Positions 11,582 to 19,732 of a stretch of DNA of 64,000 nt are shown here, in pieces (the stretch's first letter is position 1; each line of letters starts with the position of its first letter). This DNA is from Terriglobus tenax (GTDB lineage: Bacteria > Acidobacteriota > Terriglobia > Terriglobales > Acidobacteriaceae), in contig NZ_JAGSYA010000004.1 of NCBI RefSeq assembly GCF_025685395.1, forward strand, positions 1,860,001-1,924,000, read 5' to 3'. The position numbers were made by a program, and so were the translations under genes. The notes below the pieces were generated by a model. The model did no database searches. It was not told where the DNA came from and saw only the letters and a program-made list of their open reading frames with translations.

Positions 11582-12334
11582 CTAGACCTGTACCGAACCG
11601 CCATCGACAAACAGTTCAATACCGGCGATGTAGCTGGCATCGCTGGAGGCGAGGAAGACGGCCGCCTTGGCAATCTCTTCCGGCTCACCCACGCGGCCCA
11701 GCGGCACGGTGGAGGCAAGCTGTGCATACAGCGCCTTCTTCTGCTCCTCGTTCTGCGCCAGTCCGCTCAGCCCTGGGGTATCGATAGGGCCGGGGCTGAC
11801 AACGTTGACGCGGATCTTCCGTTCCTTCAAGTCGTTGGTCCAGCCGCGCGCAAAGGAGCGCACCGCCGCCTTGCTGGCCGAGTACACGCTGAAGCTGGGA
11901 ACGCCCTGCACGGAGACGATGGAGGCATTCAGCACAATCGCACCGCCGTCGGGAATCAGCGGCAGCGCCTTCTGCACGGTGAAAAGAACACCCTTCACAT
12001 TCGTGTCGAAGGTGGAGTCAAACTGCTCTTCCGTGATCTGTCCCAGCGGAGCGAACGAACCTCCCCCGGCGTTGACGAAGAGCACATCCAGACGGCCCTT
12101 CTCCTGCTGAATCTGCGCATAGAGCGTGTCCAGATCGGCAAGTTTCGAGGCATCCGCCTGAACGCCCTTTGCCTGCGCTCCTAGCGCCTGCACTGCGCTG
12201 TCAAGCTCCGCCTGGCGGCGGCCTGTGATGTAGACGAACGCACCTTCGCGAATGAATTGCTTTGCGGTTGCAAATCCGATTCCCGAGCTGCCGCCCGTAA
12301 CGAGTGCGATTTTTCCTTCAAGCTTTCCGGCCAT
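11582..12334 (-). CDS. short-chain dehydrogenase/reductase
   Basis: A classical SDR of about 250 aa. The NAD(P)-binding [15 protein letters not shown], the NAGGGSF strand, and the [11 protein letters not shown] active site with the Tyr/Lys pair are visible, plus the C-terminal [18 protein letters not shown]. Start 12334 was chosen because AGGAGG lies 5 bases upstream. It is followed by the SnoaL-like gene and diverges from an AraC regulator, which probably controls both. The substrate is unknown. Confidence 0.9.
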   Translation of the reverse strand: MAGKLEGKIALVTGGSSGIGFATAKQFIREGAFVYITGRRQAELDSAVQALGAQAKGVQADASKLADLDTLYAQIQQEKGRLDVLFVNAGGGSFAPLGQITEEQFDSTFDTNVKGVLFTVQKALPLIPDGGAIVLNASIVSVQGVPSFSVYSASKAAVRSFARGWTNDLKERKIRVNVVSPGPIDTPGLSGLAQNEEQKKALYAQLASTVPLGRVGEPEEIAKAAVFLASSDASYIAGIELFVDGGSVQV

Positions 12335-12385
12335 TTTTCCTCCTGGCATGTCTTTCACCATAGGCAGAAAAACCGCGTAAAGCTT

Positions 12386-12412
12386 GTACGAAACGGCTGT
12401 TATAGTACGAAA
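12386..12412. promoter_or_regulatory. direct repeats, possible AraC binding sites
   Basis: GTACGAAA occurs at 12386-12393 and again at 12405-12412, 19 bases apart start to start, about two helical turns. They lie between the divergent SDR and AraC-type genes. AraC-family proteins often bind such tandem half-sites. A TATAGT box overlaps the second copy. The link is positional inference. Confidence 0.5.
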
Positions 12413-12440
12413 ATGCTATCTGCGTGAAAGGGGGTGCGGA

Positions 12441-13328
12441 ATGCAAGCCTCAGACGGGACAGACAAGTTTGCGTTCCGCTCCCCGCACGGCATGAAGGCA
12501 GCACGTGGAAGCCTGCGAAAGGTCGCCGGCATCGATGTTCGCCACCTGCAGCACTTCAACAACCCGGGCCGCGCCTGGCACGATCTGTCAGGCCCGCAGG
12601 ATACCCTAACCGTTGTGCTCGCGGAGATTGGCGGCCGGTGCGAGGCGCGCGAAAACCTGCGCCGCTCCGTCGCTCTCCATCAGCAGCGGCCTCATCACAT
12701 CAGCTTTGTTCCGGCCGAGATGCGGACCTGGGGCTATGCGGAAAACATCGAGTCGGTACGCGAGCTTCGGTTGAGCTTCGACAGCAAATCGCTGGCGAAT
12801 TTGCTCGGACCTGACCTGGCCCCGGCGAGAACGCAGATACCTGACCTGATGTTTCAGGATAAGCGCGCCGTCGACTGCGCCCGCCTGCTGGCCGCCGCAT
12901 GCGACGCCGGCGAGCAAAGCCCGCGTTTGTATGGAGAGGGGCTCGTGCTTGCCCTTCTGAGCCTCTGCTTTCAGAGTCCGCCGCGAAAGCAAGGCTCCGG
13001 CCTTTCCGCATTGCAGCTCCGCCAGGTGCTCGACTTCCTGCACCAGCATCTGGATGCAGCCCTTTCGCTCTCCGAACTGGCGCGGCTGGTCGACCTGTCC
13101 CCGTCGCAGTTTGCGCGACAGTTCAAGGCGGCGACGGGCGTATCTCCGCATCGTTATCAGCTCAATACCCGGATCGGCAAAGCGCAGGAGCTATTGCTGG
13201 TACAAGGCGAAAGCCTTTCCATGGTAGCGGCGGCGACCGGTTTTGTAGACCAGAGCCACTTTACGCGGACCTTCAAGCGAGTGACCGGAGCTACGCCCCA
13301 CGCGTGGCTGCGCGACCGAAACTCCTGA
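12441..13328 (+). CDS. AraC family transcriptional regulator
   Basis: This protein of about 295 aa has a variable N-terminal domain and a C-terminal double helix-turn-helix (about residues 195-290). The HTH signature LSELARLVDLSPSQFARQFKAATGVSPHRYQL and the second FVDQSHFTRTFKRVTGATPHAWL are classic. Start 12441 has a GGGGTG stretch just upstream. It diverges from the SDR/SnoaL pair across 106 bases that contain direct repeats, so it likely activates that pair in response to an unknown ligand. Confidence 0.92.
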   Translation: MQASDGTDKFAFRSPHGMKAARGSLRKVAGIDVRHLQHFNNPGRAWHDLSGPQDTLTVVLAEIGGRCEARENLRRSVALHQQRPHHISFVPAEMRTWGYAENIESVRELRLSFDSKSLANLLGPDLAPARTQIPDLMFQDKRAVDCARLLAAACDAGEQSPRLYGEGLVLALLSLCFQSPPRKQGSGLSALQLRQVLDFLHQHLDAALSLSELARLVDLSPSQFARQFKAATGVSPHRYQLNTRIGKAQELLLVQGESLSMVAAATGFVDQSHFTRTFKRVTGATPHAWLRDRNS

Positions 13329-13349
13329 CAACTTCAGCGGCTTTGTCGC

Positions 13350-14177
13350 TTACGCGCCCAACAGCTTCCAGGCGGCCGTTGCCTTCTTCTCGACGGAGTC
13401 GGCTGTCTCCTGCAGGTCGTGGGCAATCTCCAGCGCGCCCATCGGCGGCTGAGGCAGGCCGGCGATCAGTTCCGAAACCTTCTTCCAGTCGATCGTGCCG
13501 CTGCCGGGCCACAGGTGCTCATCCTTCATACCGTGGTTGTCATGCAGGTGCACTTCCTTGATGCGTGCGGCCAGCAGGCCAAAGGCTTCTTCCACACCGT
13601 TCGCTCCGCGCAGGTTCAGGTGGCCTATATCCGCGCAGACGTTCACCGTGCTGAAGTGGCCCACGGTCAGAATCTCCAGAAGATGTTCAGGACTGGTAAC
13701 GTCGTTGTCCAGCGTTTCAATCAGTGTCTTGATGCCGAGCGGACCGGCAAAAGCCTTGATGTGTTCAATCGCTGTCAGCGAATGCTCCAGTGCACGTGGA
13801 GACCACAGGTCCCCCTTCTGCCCCAGGTGCAGCACCATGGCTTCAAAGGGAACATAGTCCGCGGCTTCAAGCGCGCGCTTGATCTCGTCCATCGCCTCAA
13901 TGCGTTTAGACTTGTCCGGATCAATCAGGTTGACCGTCTGCGACAGGTCGCGCGACCAGAAGGCGCGGTCGTGCAGCGGCTGGTGCAGGGTGGCAACAAC
14001 GTTGTTGGAACGGAACCAGCTGGCAATCTCGCGGGTAGCGGCTTGGTCGGTGTAATCGAAGTGATGGCGCGCCGCAAAAACTTCAATGGCCTGAGCTCCC
14101 CCGGCCACAAGGGTATCCAGCAGGCCCGGGTGCAGCCGCTGTTCCAGAAAAACGTGCGTAGAAATGGCCCGTAGCAT
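13350..14177 (-). CDS. sugar phosphate isomerase/epimerase (AP endonuclease 2 fold)
   Basis: This 275-aa protein fits the xylose-isomerase-like TIM barrel family. Candidate metal ligands appear in IETLDNDVTSPEHLLEIL, CADIGHLNLRGA and KEVHLHDNHGMKDEHLWPGSG. Family members act on sugars, sugar phosphates or inositol derivatives; the exact substrate cannot be read. It converges with the AraC gene and diverges from an SGNH hydrolase. There is no operon partner. Confidence 0.8.
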   Translation of the reverse strand: MLRAISTHVFLEQRLHPGLLDTLVAGGAQAIEVFAARHHFDYTDQAATREIASWFRSNNVVATLHQPLHDRAFWSRDLSQTVNLIDPDKSKRIEAMDEIKRALEAADYVPFEAMVLHLGQKGDLWSPRALEHSLTAIEHIKAFAGPLGIKTLIETLDNDVTSPEHLLEILTVGHFSTVNVCADIGHLNLRGANGVEEAFGLLAARIKEVHLHDNHGMKDEHLWPGSGTIDWKKVSELIAGLPQPPMGALEIAHDLQETADSVEKKATAAWKLLGA

Positions 14178-14303
14178 CCCAACATTTGACGATAGACACT
14201 CCCCCTTGGGTGCGAAAGTGGTTTGTTTGGTTCACGATTCGTCAGGTAACGCACATGACGTAACTTTGGCGTGTTTGAATGGAGGACCGTGGAGGGTTCT
14301 GCG

Positions 14304-15146
14304 ATGCGTGGTTTTGTAATGCTTCCTGTAGCAATGTGTGCGGCGCTGGCATGGGGCCAGGCCCCAAAGGAACAGAGTCCGGTTCCAGAACAGCAGGTGG
14401 TAAAACCTGCAGAGGCAGCCGCTCCGGCCCAGCCCGTCACCGTGCCGCTGCAGAAGATGCCGCCGGTGCCGGGGCAGATCTCCACACCGACAGAGCGCAC
14501 CATCGCCGGCCTGCAGGCGCGCGTTCTGGACTTTGCACAGCTCAGCCGCTACCGCGAAGACAACGACAAGCTGGCGCCGCCTGCACCCGGAGAGAAGCGC
14601 GTGGTCTTCTACGGCGACTCCATTACCGACGGCTGGGGACGCCGCACCGGCAAGTTCTTCCCCGGCAAACCGTGGATCAACCGCGGCATCAGCGGACAGA
14701 CCACGCAGCAGATGCTCATCCGCTTTCAGCAGGATGTCGTTCACCTGAAGCCAACCGCCGTGGTCATCCTGGCCGGAACCAATGACGTTGCGGGCAACAC
14801 TGGCCCCGAAAACCTGCAGATGATCCAGGACAACATTGCCAGCATGGTGGCCATTGCCAAGGCCAACGGTATCCGCGTGGTGCTGGCCAGCACGTTGCCG
14901 GCAAAAAAATTCCTCTGGAACCCCGACGTCCAGCCAGCGGAGACCATCAAGACACTGAACCAGTGGATGGAGCAGTATTGCGCGAAGGAGAAACTCGTAT
15001 TCCTGAACTACTACCCCGCCCTTGTGGACTCAGAAGGCGGCATGAAGGAAGAGCTGGCAACAGACAAGACCGTCCACCCGAACGATGCGGGCTACGCGAT
15101 CATGGAGCCCCTTGCCGCTGCAGCGGTGGAAAAAGCGCTCAAGTAA
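14304..15146 (+). CDS. secreted SGNH/GDSL hydrolase
   Basis: A 280-aa protein with a signal peptide (MRGFVMLPVAMCAALAWGQA). The SGNH blocks are clear: YGDSITDGW with nucleophile Ser106, NRGISGQT, LAGTNDVA and the VHPNDAGYAIM Asp/His pair. Such enzymes deacetylate or de-esterify polysaccharides and esters. Start 14304 has GGAGG 8 bases upstream; the longer frame is not supported. A Pro/Ala-rich linker follows the signal peptide. It ends next to an inverted-repeat element and converges with ggt. Confidence 0.85.
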   Translation: MRGFVMLPVAMCAALAWGQAPKEQSPVPEQQVVKPAEAAAPAQPVTVPLQKMPPVPGQISTPTERTIAGLQARVLDFAQLSRYREDNDKLAPPAPGEKRVVFYGDSITDGWGRRTGKFFPGKPWINRGISGQTTQQMLIRFQQDVVHLKPTAVVILAGTNDVAGNTGPENLQMIQDNIASMVAIAKANGIRVVLASTLPAKKFLWNPDVQPAETIKTLNQWMEQYCAKEKLVFLNYYPALVDSEGGMKEELATDKTVHPNDAGYAIMEPLAAAAVEKALK

Positions 15147-15147
15147 G

Positions 15148-15304
15148 ACAGTTGTTAGTTGTTAGTTGGCACCCTAACGGAGGGAACCAATTCCCCCGCT
15201 TCGCCGCGTAACGACACCAGGAAAAGCACAATTCAGCAAGCAAAAGGGATGTGGCCACCATTCCTGGTCGCCACATCCCTCTCTGACTAACAACTCACAA
15301 CTGT
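15148..15304. repeat. 157-bp element with 19-bp inverted ends, enclosing a hairpin
   Basis: The ends ACAGTTGTTAGTTGTTAGT and ACTAACAACTCACAACTGT match as an inverted repeat with one mismatch. The interior holds a long terminator-like stem at 15246-15279. It fills the gap between convergent genes and resembles a small non-autonomous element. Transposition is not shown. Confidence 0.5.
15246..15279. terminator. bidirectional hairpin terminator candidate
   Basis: GGGATGTGGCCACC pairs with GGTCGCCACATCCC (one mismatch) across a short loop. It sits between the convergent SGNH hydrolase and ggt genes. No long T-run follows, so termination is plausible but not certain. Confidence 0.5.
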
Positions 15305-15308
15305 TTCT

Positions 15309-17069
15309 TCAGTATCCTGCTGCCTTGCCAAAGTCCTTGCGGTTGTCGTGCCCACCCAGCAACTCGCCAGTCTTCGGATCAACCGCGATCAGTTCGCTGT
15401 CGCCCCACACGCCGGGGTTCTTTTCGTCGAACTCGCCCGACCGCTTGATCTTGTAGCCCATCGCCTTCAACTGCTCGGCCACATCCTGTGGGAACTTCTT
15501 CTCGACGCTCAACTCATCCGGCAGATACTGGTGGTGGAAGCGCGGAGCATCTGCCGCCTGCTGCACATTCAGGCCATTGTCGAAGATCGAGATCAGGTCG
15601 TTGGCAACAGTCGAGATAATCGTCGGTCCGCCCGGCGAGCCCAGCACAAAGCGCACCTTCCCCTTGCCGTACCAGTGGTTCTTTGTAGTGACAATGGTCG
15701 GCGTCATGGCCGAGAGTGGACGCTTGCCCGGAGCAATCGCATTCGCCGGGCCCTGAATCAACCCAAAGCCATTTGGCACGCCCATCTTCGAAGCGAAGTC
15801 ATCCATCTCGTCATTCAGCAGGAAACCCAGACCCTCCACCGTCACGGACGATCCGAAGAGAAAGTTCAGCGTGTAGGTGTTGGAGACAGCCATGCCATCG
15901 CTATCCATGGTCGAAAAGTGCGTCGTCTCCATGTGGTCCTTCACGGGAGGAACCTGCGGAGGAGGAGGCATGAAGCCCGCGGGCCGTTCCAGACCTGCCG
16001 ATGGTGTCGCCTTGCCCGGAGTAATGGTCTTGCGCCATGCAGCGGCATACTTCGGGTTGGCCATCTCCTTCAGAGGCATCTTCATGAAGTCCGGATCGCC
16101 CAGGTAGTCGCCACGGTCCATGAAGGCACGGCGATAGGCCTCGGTAATCAGGTTCACCTGCCCGGGGCTGCGGTCGCCGCCGAACTTTGTCAGGTCATAG
16201 CCGGAGAGGATGTTCAGCGACTCCATCAGCACAATGCCGCCGGAGCTTGGCGGGGGAGCCGTGATGATGTGATAGCCGTGGTAGTCGCCTTCAATGGGCT
16301 TGCGGTCTTTCGCCTCATACGCCGCCAGGTCTGCAGCGGTGATATTGCCGCCGTTCTTTGCCTCAAAGTCCGCGATCTGCTGGGCCATCTTGCCCTTATA
16401 GAACTCGGTCGGGTCGGCGGCGATGCGCTTCAGCGTGGCGGCAAGCTCCGGCTGCTTGAAAACCTCGCCCGCCTTGTAATAGTCGCCATTGCGCTGGAAG
16501 ATGCGGTGCGACTCCGGAAACTTGGCCATGTTGGCGCTGTGCAGCGAACCAACCTCCCCGGCGGAGAGCGTATAGCCCTCTTCCGCAAAGCGGATCGCTG
16601 GAGCCATGACCTTTGCCAGCCCCAGCTTGCCGAAGTGCTGCTCGGCGTAAGCAAGACCCGCCACCGTGCCGGGAACGCCACTGGCTTTCATGCCGGTCAT
16701 CGACATCCGCGGGATGATGTTGCCCTTCTCGTCCAGGTACATGTTGGCGCTGGCCGCGGCCGGAGCTTTCTCGCGATAGTCAATGAAATGCGTTTTGCCA
16801 TGCTTATCGCGGATGAGCATAAAGCCGCCACCGCCAATGTTGCCCGCCTGCGGATATACCACCGCCAGGGCGAAGCCCACGGCCACGGCCGCATCCACGG
16901 CATTGCCGCCCTGCTTCAACATTTCCAGGCCAGCGTCGGAGGCATCATGGTGAATGCTGACCACCATGCCATGTTTGGCGCGTACCGGCTCCGGCGACTG
17001 GGCCACCGATTCAAACGGCGCAACAAGGGAAAACAGAGACACGGCTGCAGCTAGAGGCCTACGAATCAT
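15309..17069 (-). CDS. ggt: gamma-glutamyltransferase
   Basis: This 586-aa periplasmic enzyme cleaves glutathione and other gamma-glutamyl compounds. It has a signal peptide (MIRRPLAAAVSLFSLVAPFESVAQ) and the KHGMVVSIHHDASDAGLEMLKQGGNAVDAAVA start of the family. The autocleavage and catalytic threonine lies in ETTHFSTMDSDGMAVSNTYT. Conserved LGSPGGPTIIS and the large/small subunit arrangement are present. The length matches E. coli Ggt. It stands alone, convergent with the SGNH hydrolase. Confidence 0.95.
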   Translation of the reverse strand: MIRRPLAAAVSLFSLVAPFESVAQSPEPVRAKHGMVVSIHHDASDAGLEMLKQGGNAVDAAVAVGFALAVVYPQAGNIGGGGFMLIRDKHGKTHFIDYREKAPAAASANMYLDEKGNIIPRMSMTGMKASGVPGTVAGLAYAEQHFGKLGLAKVMAPAIRFAEEGYTLSAGEVGSLHSANMAKFPESHRIFQRNGDYYKAGEVFKQPELAATLKRIAADPTEFYKGKMAQQIADFEAKNGGNITAADLAAYEAKDRKPIEGDYHGYHIITAPPPSSGGIVLMESLNILSGYDLTKFGGDRSPGQVNLITEAYRRAFMDRGDYLGDPDFMKMPLKEMANPKYAAAWRKTITPGKATPSAGLERPAGFMPPPPQVPPVKDHMETTHFSTMDSDGMAVSNTYTLNFLFGSSVTVEGLGFLLNDEMDDFASKMGVPNGFGLIQGPANAIAPGKRPLSAMTPTIVTTKNHWYGKGKVRFVLGSPGGPTIISTVANDLISIFDNGLNVQQAADAPRFHHQYLPDELSVEKKFPQDVAEQLKAMGYKIKRSGEFDEKNPGVWGDSELIAVDPKTGELLGGHDNRKDFGKAAGY

Positions 17070-17204
17070 GGATACGTCTTCTTTCAGAAGTAATGATCGG
17101 GGGTAAATTCAGAATACCCTTTGCTCCGGCCAACGTCCTACTTGCGTACCCGGATAACCTCCGCATGACGGCGCTATGGCCGATATGCAAGCATTAGGAC
17201 TGCA

Positions 17205-18518
17205 ATGTCAGACTCTTCGCAACGGCGGAGCTCGGCCGCCAGCGCTTTTCGATCGCGAAACTTCCGCTTTTATCAGGCCGCACGCCTGCTCGGCATCCTT
17301 GGCGCAGAAGCGCAGACCATCGCCGTGGCCTGGCAGGTCTACCAGATCACGCACAAAGCCATCGACCTTGGCTACACCGGCCTCGCGCTGTTCTTGCCGG
17401 GCATCTTCTTCGCCCTGGTGGCCGGCCACGTGGCCGACCGCTACGACCGCCGCAACGTCATCCGCATCTGCTACATCCTGCAGGCAGTCTGTACCACGGC
17501 ACTGTTGTGGGTCGCACTCACCGGCACCAGGAACGTGCTGTTTATCTACGCGGTGCTCTTCCTCATCGGCACCGGCCGCGCCTTCAGCGGCCCCGCCAGC
17601 TCCGCTCTGGTGCCGCAGCTTGTTCCCAAGGATGATTTCTTCAATGCCGTCACCTGGGGCGCTACCTTCTTCCAGATTGCCAATGCGGCAGGCCCCGCAC
17701 TCGGCGGCATCCTGTTCACCCTGCCACTGACGGGCACCCTGGCGCCTATGCGTGGAGCGCCGATTGTCTACTGCTTCACGATCATCGGTCTGCTGTCCTT
17801 CGTTGTCCTCATCAGCATGGTCAAGCCGCAGGGAGCTCCTGCCGGTCCCAAGAACATCAGCCTGAAGACCGTACTCGCCGGGCTGGACTACCTCTGGTGC
17901 AAAAAGCTGCTGCTCGGCTCTATCTCATTGGACCTGTTCGCCGTGCTTCTGGGTGGCGCCGTCTCGCTGATGCCGATCTTTGCCGAGGAGATTCTGCACG
18001 CCGGCCCCGCCGGCCTGGGCATGCTGCGCGCCGCGCCCTCCGTAGGAGCCCTCACCATCTCCCTTCTGCTGACCGTACGGCCCATCCGCCACAGTGCGGG
18101 TAAAAAGATGCTGAGCTGCGTGGCCATCTACGGTGTAGCCACCATTGTCTTCGGCCTGTCCAAATCGTTATGGCTCTCCCTGGCCGCGCTTGCCGTCGTC
18201 GGCGCCAGCGACATGGTCAGCGTGGTCGTACGCTCATCCCTGCTGCAAATGGCCACACCACCCGAGATGCGCGGACGCGTCAGCGCCGTGAACTGGCTCT
18301 TCCTTGGAGCATCGAATGAGTTCGGCGAATTCGAGTCGGGCGTTACGGCACAGTGGCTGGGAGCCGTGCGCGCGGTGGTGATAGGCGGTGTCCTCTCCCT
18401 CACCGTCACCGGCCTGTGGAGCGTCCTGTTCAAGCCGCTGCGCGATGTTGACCAGTTGAGCGCCGAAGAATTGCTGCCCGTCCACGAACTCCAGGCATCT
18501 TCTGAACCGGTAGAGTAA
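17205..18518 (+). CDS. MFS transporter, EntS-like (MFS_3)
   Basis: This 437-aa inner-membrane protein has about 12 transmembrane segments. The N-terminal FRNFRFYQAARLLGILGAEAQTIAVAWQVYQIT and GHVADRYDRRNVIRI motif resemble the EntS-like MFS_3 exporters, and the middle segment RGRVSAVNWLFLGASNEFGEFESG fits that family as well. The substrate, perhaps a siderophore or drug, is unknown. A 245-aa tethered protein follows 11 bases after the stop, so they are probably co-transcribed. Confidence 0.82.
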   Translation: MSDSSQRRSSAASAFRSRNFRFYQAARLLGILGAEAQTIAVAWQVYQITHKAIDLGYTGLALFLPGIFFALVAGHVADRYDRRNVIRICYILQAVCTTALLWVALTGTRNVLFIYAVLFLIGTGRAFSGPASSALVPQLVPKDDFFNAVTWGATFFQIANAAGPALGGILFTLPLTGTLAPMRGAPIVYCFTIIGLLSFVVLISMVKPQGAPAGPKNISLKTVLAGLDYLWCKKLLLGSISLDLFAVLLGGAVSLMPIFAEEILHAGPAGLGMLRAAPSVGALTISLLLTVRPIRHSAGKKMLSCVAIYGVATIVFGLSKSLWLSLAALAVVGASDMVSVVVRSSLLQMATPPEMRGRVSAVNWLFLGASNEFGEFESGVTAQWLGAVRAVVIGGVLSLTVTGLWSVLFKPLRDVDQLSAEELLPVHELQASSEPVE

Positions 18519-18529
18519 TCTTTTTTGAA

Positions 18530-19267
18530 ATGGAAAACGGGAAGAAGATTGCCCTCGGCTGTACCCTCGTCGTCGTCCTCGCGGTAGGTGGACGGCTCGG
18601 CATGATCGCCTACCAACGCCACCAGGCTGCAACGGAGACCACGGAGAAGCCCACCTTCGAGTGGAAGCTGACGGACGACGACATGGTGCACCTGAAGCAC
18701 CTTTACCCCAGTTCCATGAAGGACGCCAGGGACCTGGTCGGCAAACGGGTCTGGGTCTCCGCCGGTGGGCAGATGCAGTACTTCCCTGCTGCCGGAAAAT
18801 CAGTCCAGTGGAAGCCCGCAGGCACGTTGCTGGGCGCCGAGCCTATGGACATCAAGGACGTGATCACAGCCCGTCCCCCGGCCAGCCTGAAGACACTCCG
18901 TATTCCCGAGGGCAGCTCAGCCATCATGGCCATCTTCACCAGGCCGGAAGAGAAGGCCCAGTACGCCGCCACCGTTGGCTATATCGAGAACGGACAGTAC
19001 ACCTTCTACCTGGACGAGATGTTCTTCTACGACGACCCCCGCACGCTCTACAAGCACTGGGGAACCGACAACTGGACCGCCATCGACAAACACGAGCCAA
19101 AAATGGGCATGAGCGAAAACATGATGATGATGGCGCTGGGTCAGGTGAGCAAGAGCGGCAGCACCAAAAAGGGCGACCGCACCGTGCACTACTTCAACCT
19201 CGGCAAGCCCTATGACGTGACATTTGTGAACGACAAGGCTGTGAAGATTGAGGCAGTCAAAGAGTAG
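18530..19267 (+). CDS. hypothetical membrane-anchored protein
   Basis: I do not recognise this 245-aa protein. It has one N-terminal hydrophobic segment (KKIALGCTLVVVLAVGGRLGMIAY), then an exposed region of about 220 aa that is probably periplasmic. The body is soluble with no domain I can name; it has a cluster of five Met residues (SENMMMMALG). It follows the MFS exporter by 11 bases and is likely part of the same transcript. A single weak ribosome-binding site is seen. Confidence 0.7.
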   Translation: MENGKKIALGCTLVVVLAVGGRLGMIAYQRHQAATETTEKPTFEWKLTDDDMVHLKHLYPSSMKDARDLVGKRVWVSAGGQMQYFPAAGKSVQWKPAGTLLGAEPMDIKDVITARPPASLKTLRIPEGSSAIMAIFTRPEEKAQYAATVGYIENGQYTFYLDEMFFYDDPRTLYKHWGTDNWTAIDKHEPKMGMSENMMMMALGQVSKSGSTKKGDRTVHYFNLGKPYDVTFVNDKAVKIEAVKE

Positions 19268-19332
19268 TTGCGGGTTAAGCGGTGCGAGTTGTGTGTTGAC
19301 CGGCGTTGCTGCAACGCCAGGCTTTCTGCACC

Positions 19333-19732
19333 ATGGCCAAATCATTTCGTGAGCTCGCTGTTTGGCAGAAATCGATCGCTCTCGCACAAGCAATCTATCA
19401 ACGGACCGAGACCTTTCCCAGGAAAGAAATCTACGGTCAGCGCACAGATGCGGCGAAGTCTTGTCTCCATCGCCAGCAATATATCGGAAGGGTCAGCGCG
19501 AGCGACGAGAAAGGACTTCCGTCAGTTTGTACTGATTGCTCGTGGTTCTAATTTCGAATTGCAAACCCAGCTTGAAATCGTAAAGCGGGTTGGGATGGCT
19601 GAGGAGAAACAACTGCTTCCCTTGGAACGAATGACAGACGACGTCTCACGTATGCTGGCTGGCCTGGCGCAGTATCTTGCGGCGCCGGCAAACCCACAAC
19701 ACGCAACACAGACCACAGAACTGCGCGACTAG
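19333..19732 (+). pseudogene. four-helix-bundle protein (S23/Avd-like), frameshifted
   Basis: Two overlapping frames together spell a typical four-helix-bundle protein: MAKSFRELAVWQKSIALAQ and PRKEIYG in one frame, then AQMRRSLVSIASNISEGSARATRKDF and GSNFELQTQLEIVKRVG in the next. The join is at about 19438-19442, where two bases appear to be missing. Such proteins are encoded in 23S intervening sequences or near diversity-generating elements, or stand alone; their role is poorly known. Sequencing error is an alternative to true decay. Its last 4 bases overlap the tolC-like gene. Confidence 0.75.

Noticed and set aside
15348-17054. 568-aa plus-strand frame antisense to ggt
   Set aside because: It fully overlaps the clear Ggt gene, and its translated sequence has no family motif. 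Long antisense frames are common in high-GC DNA.
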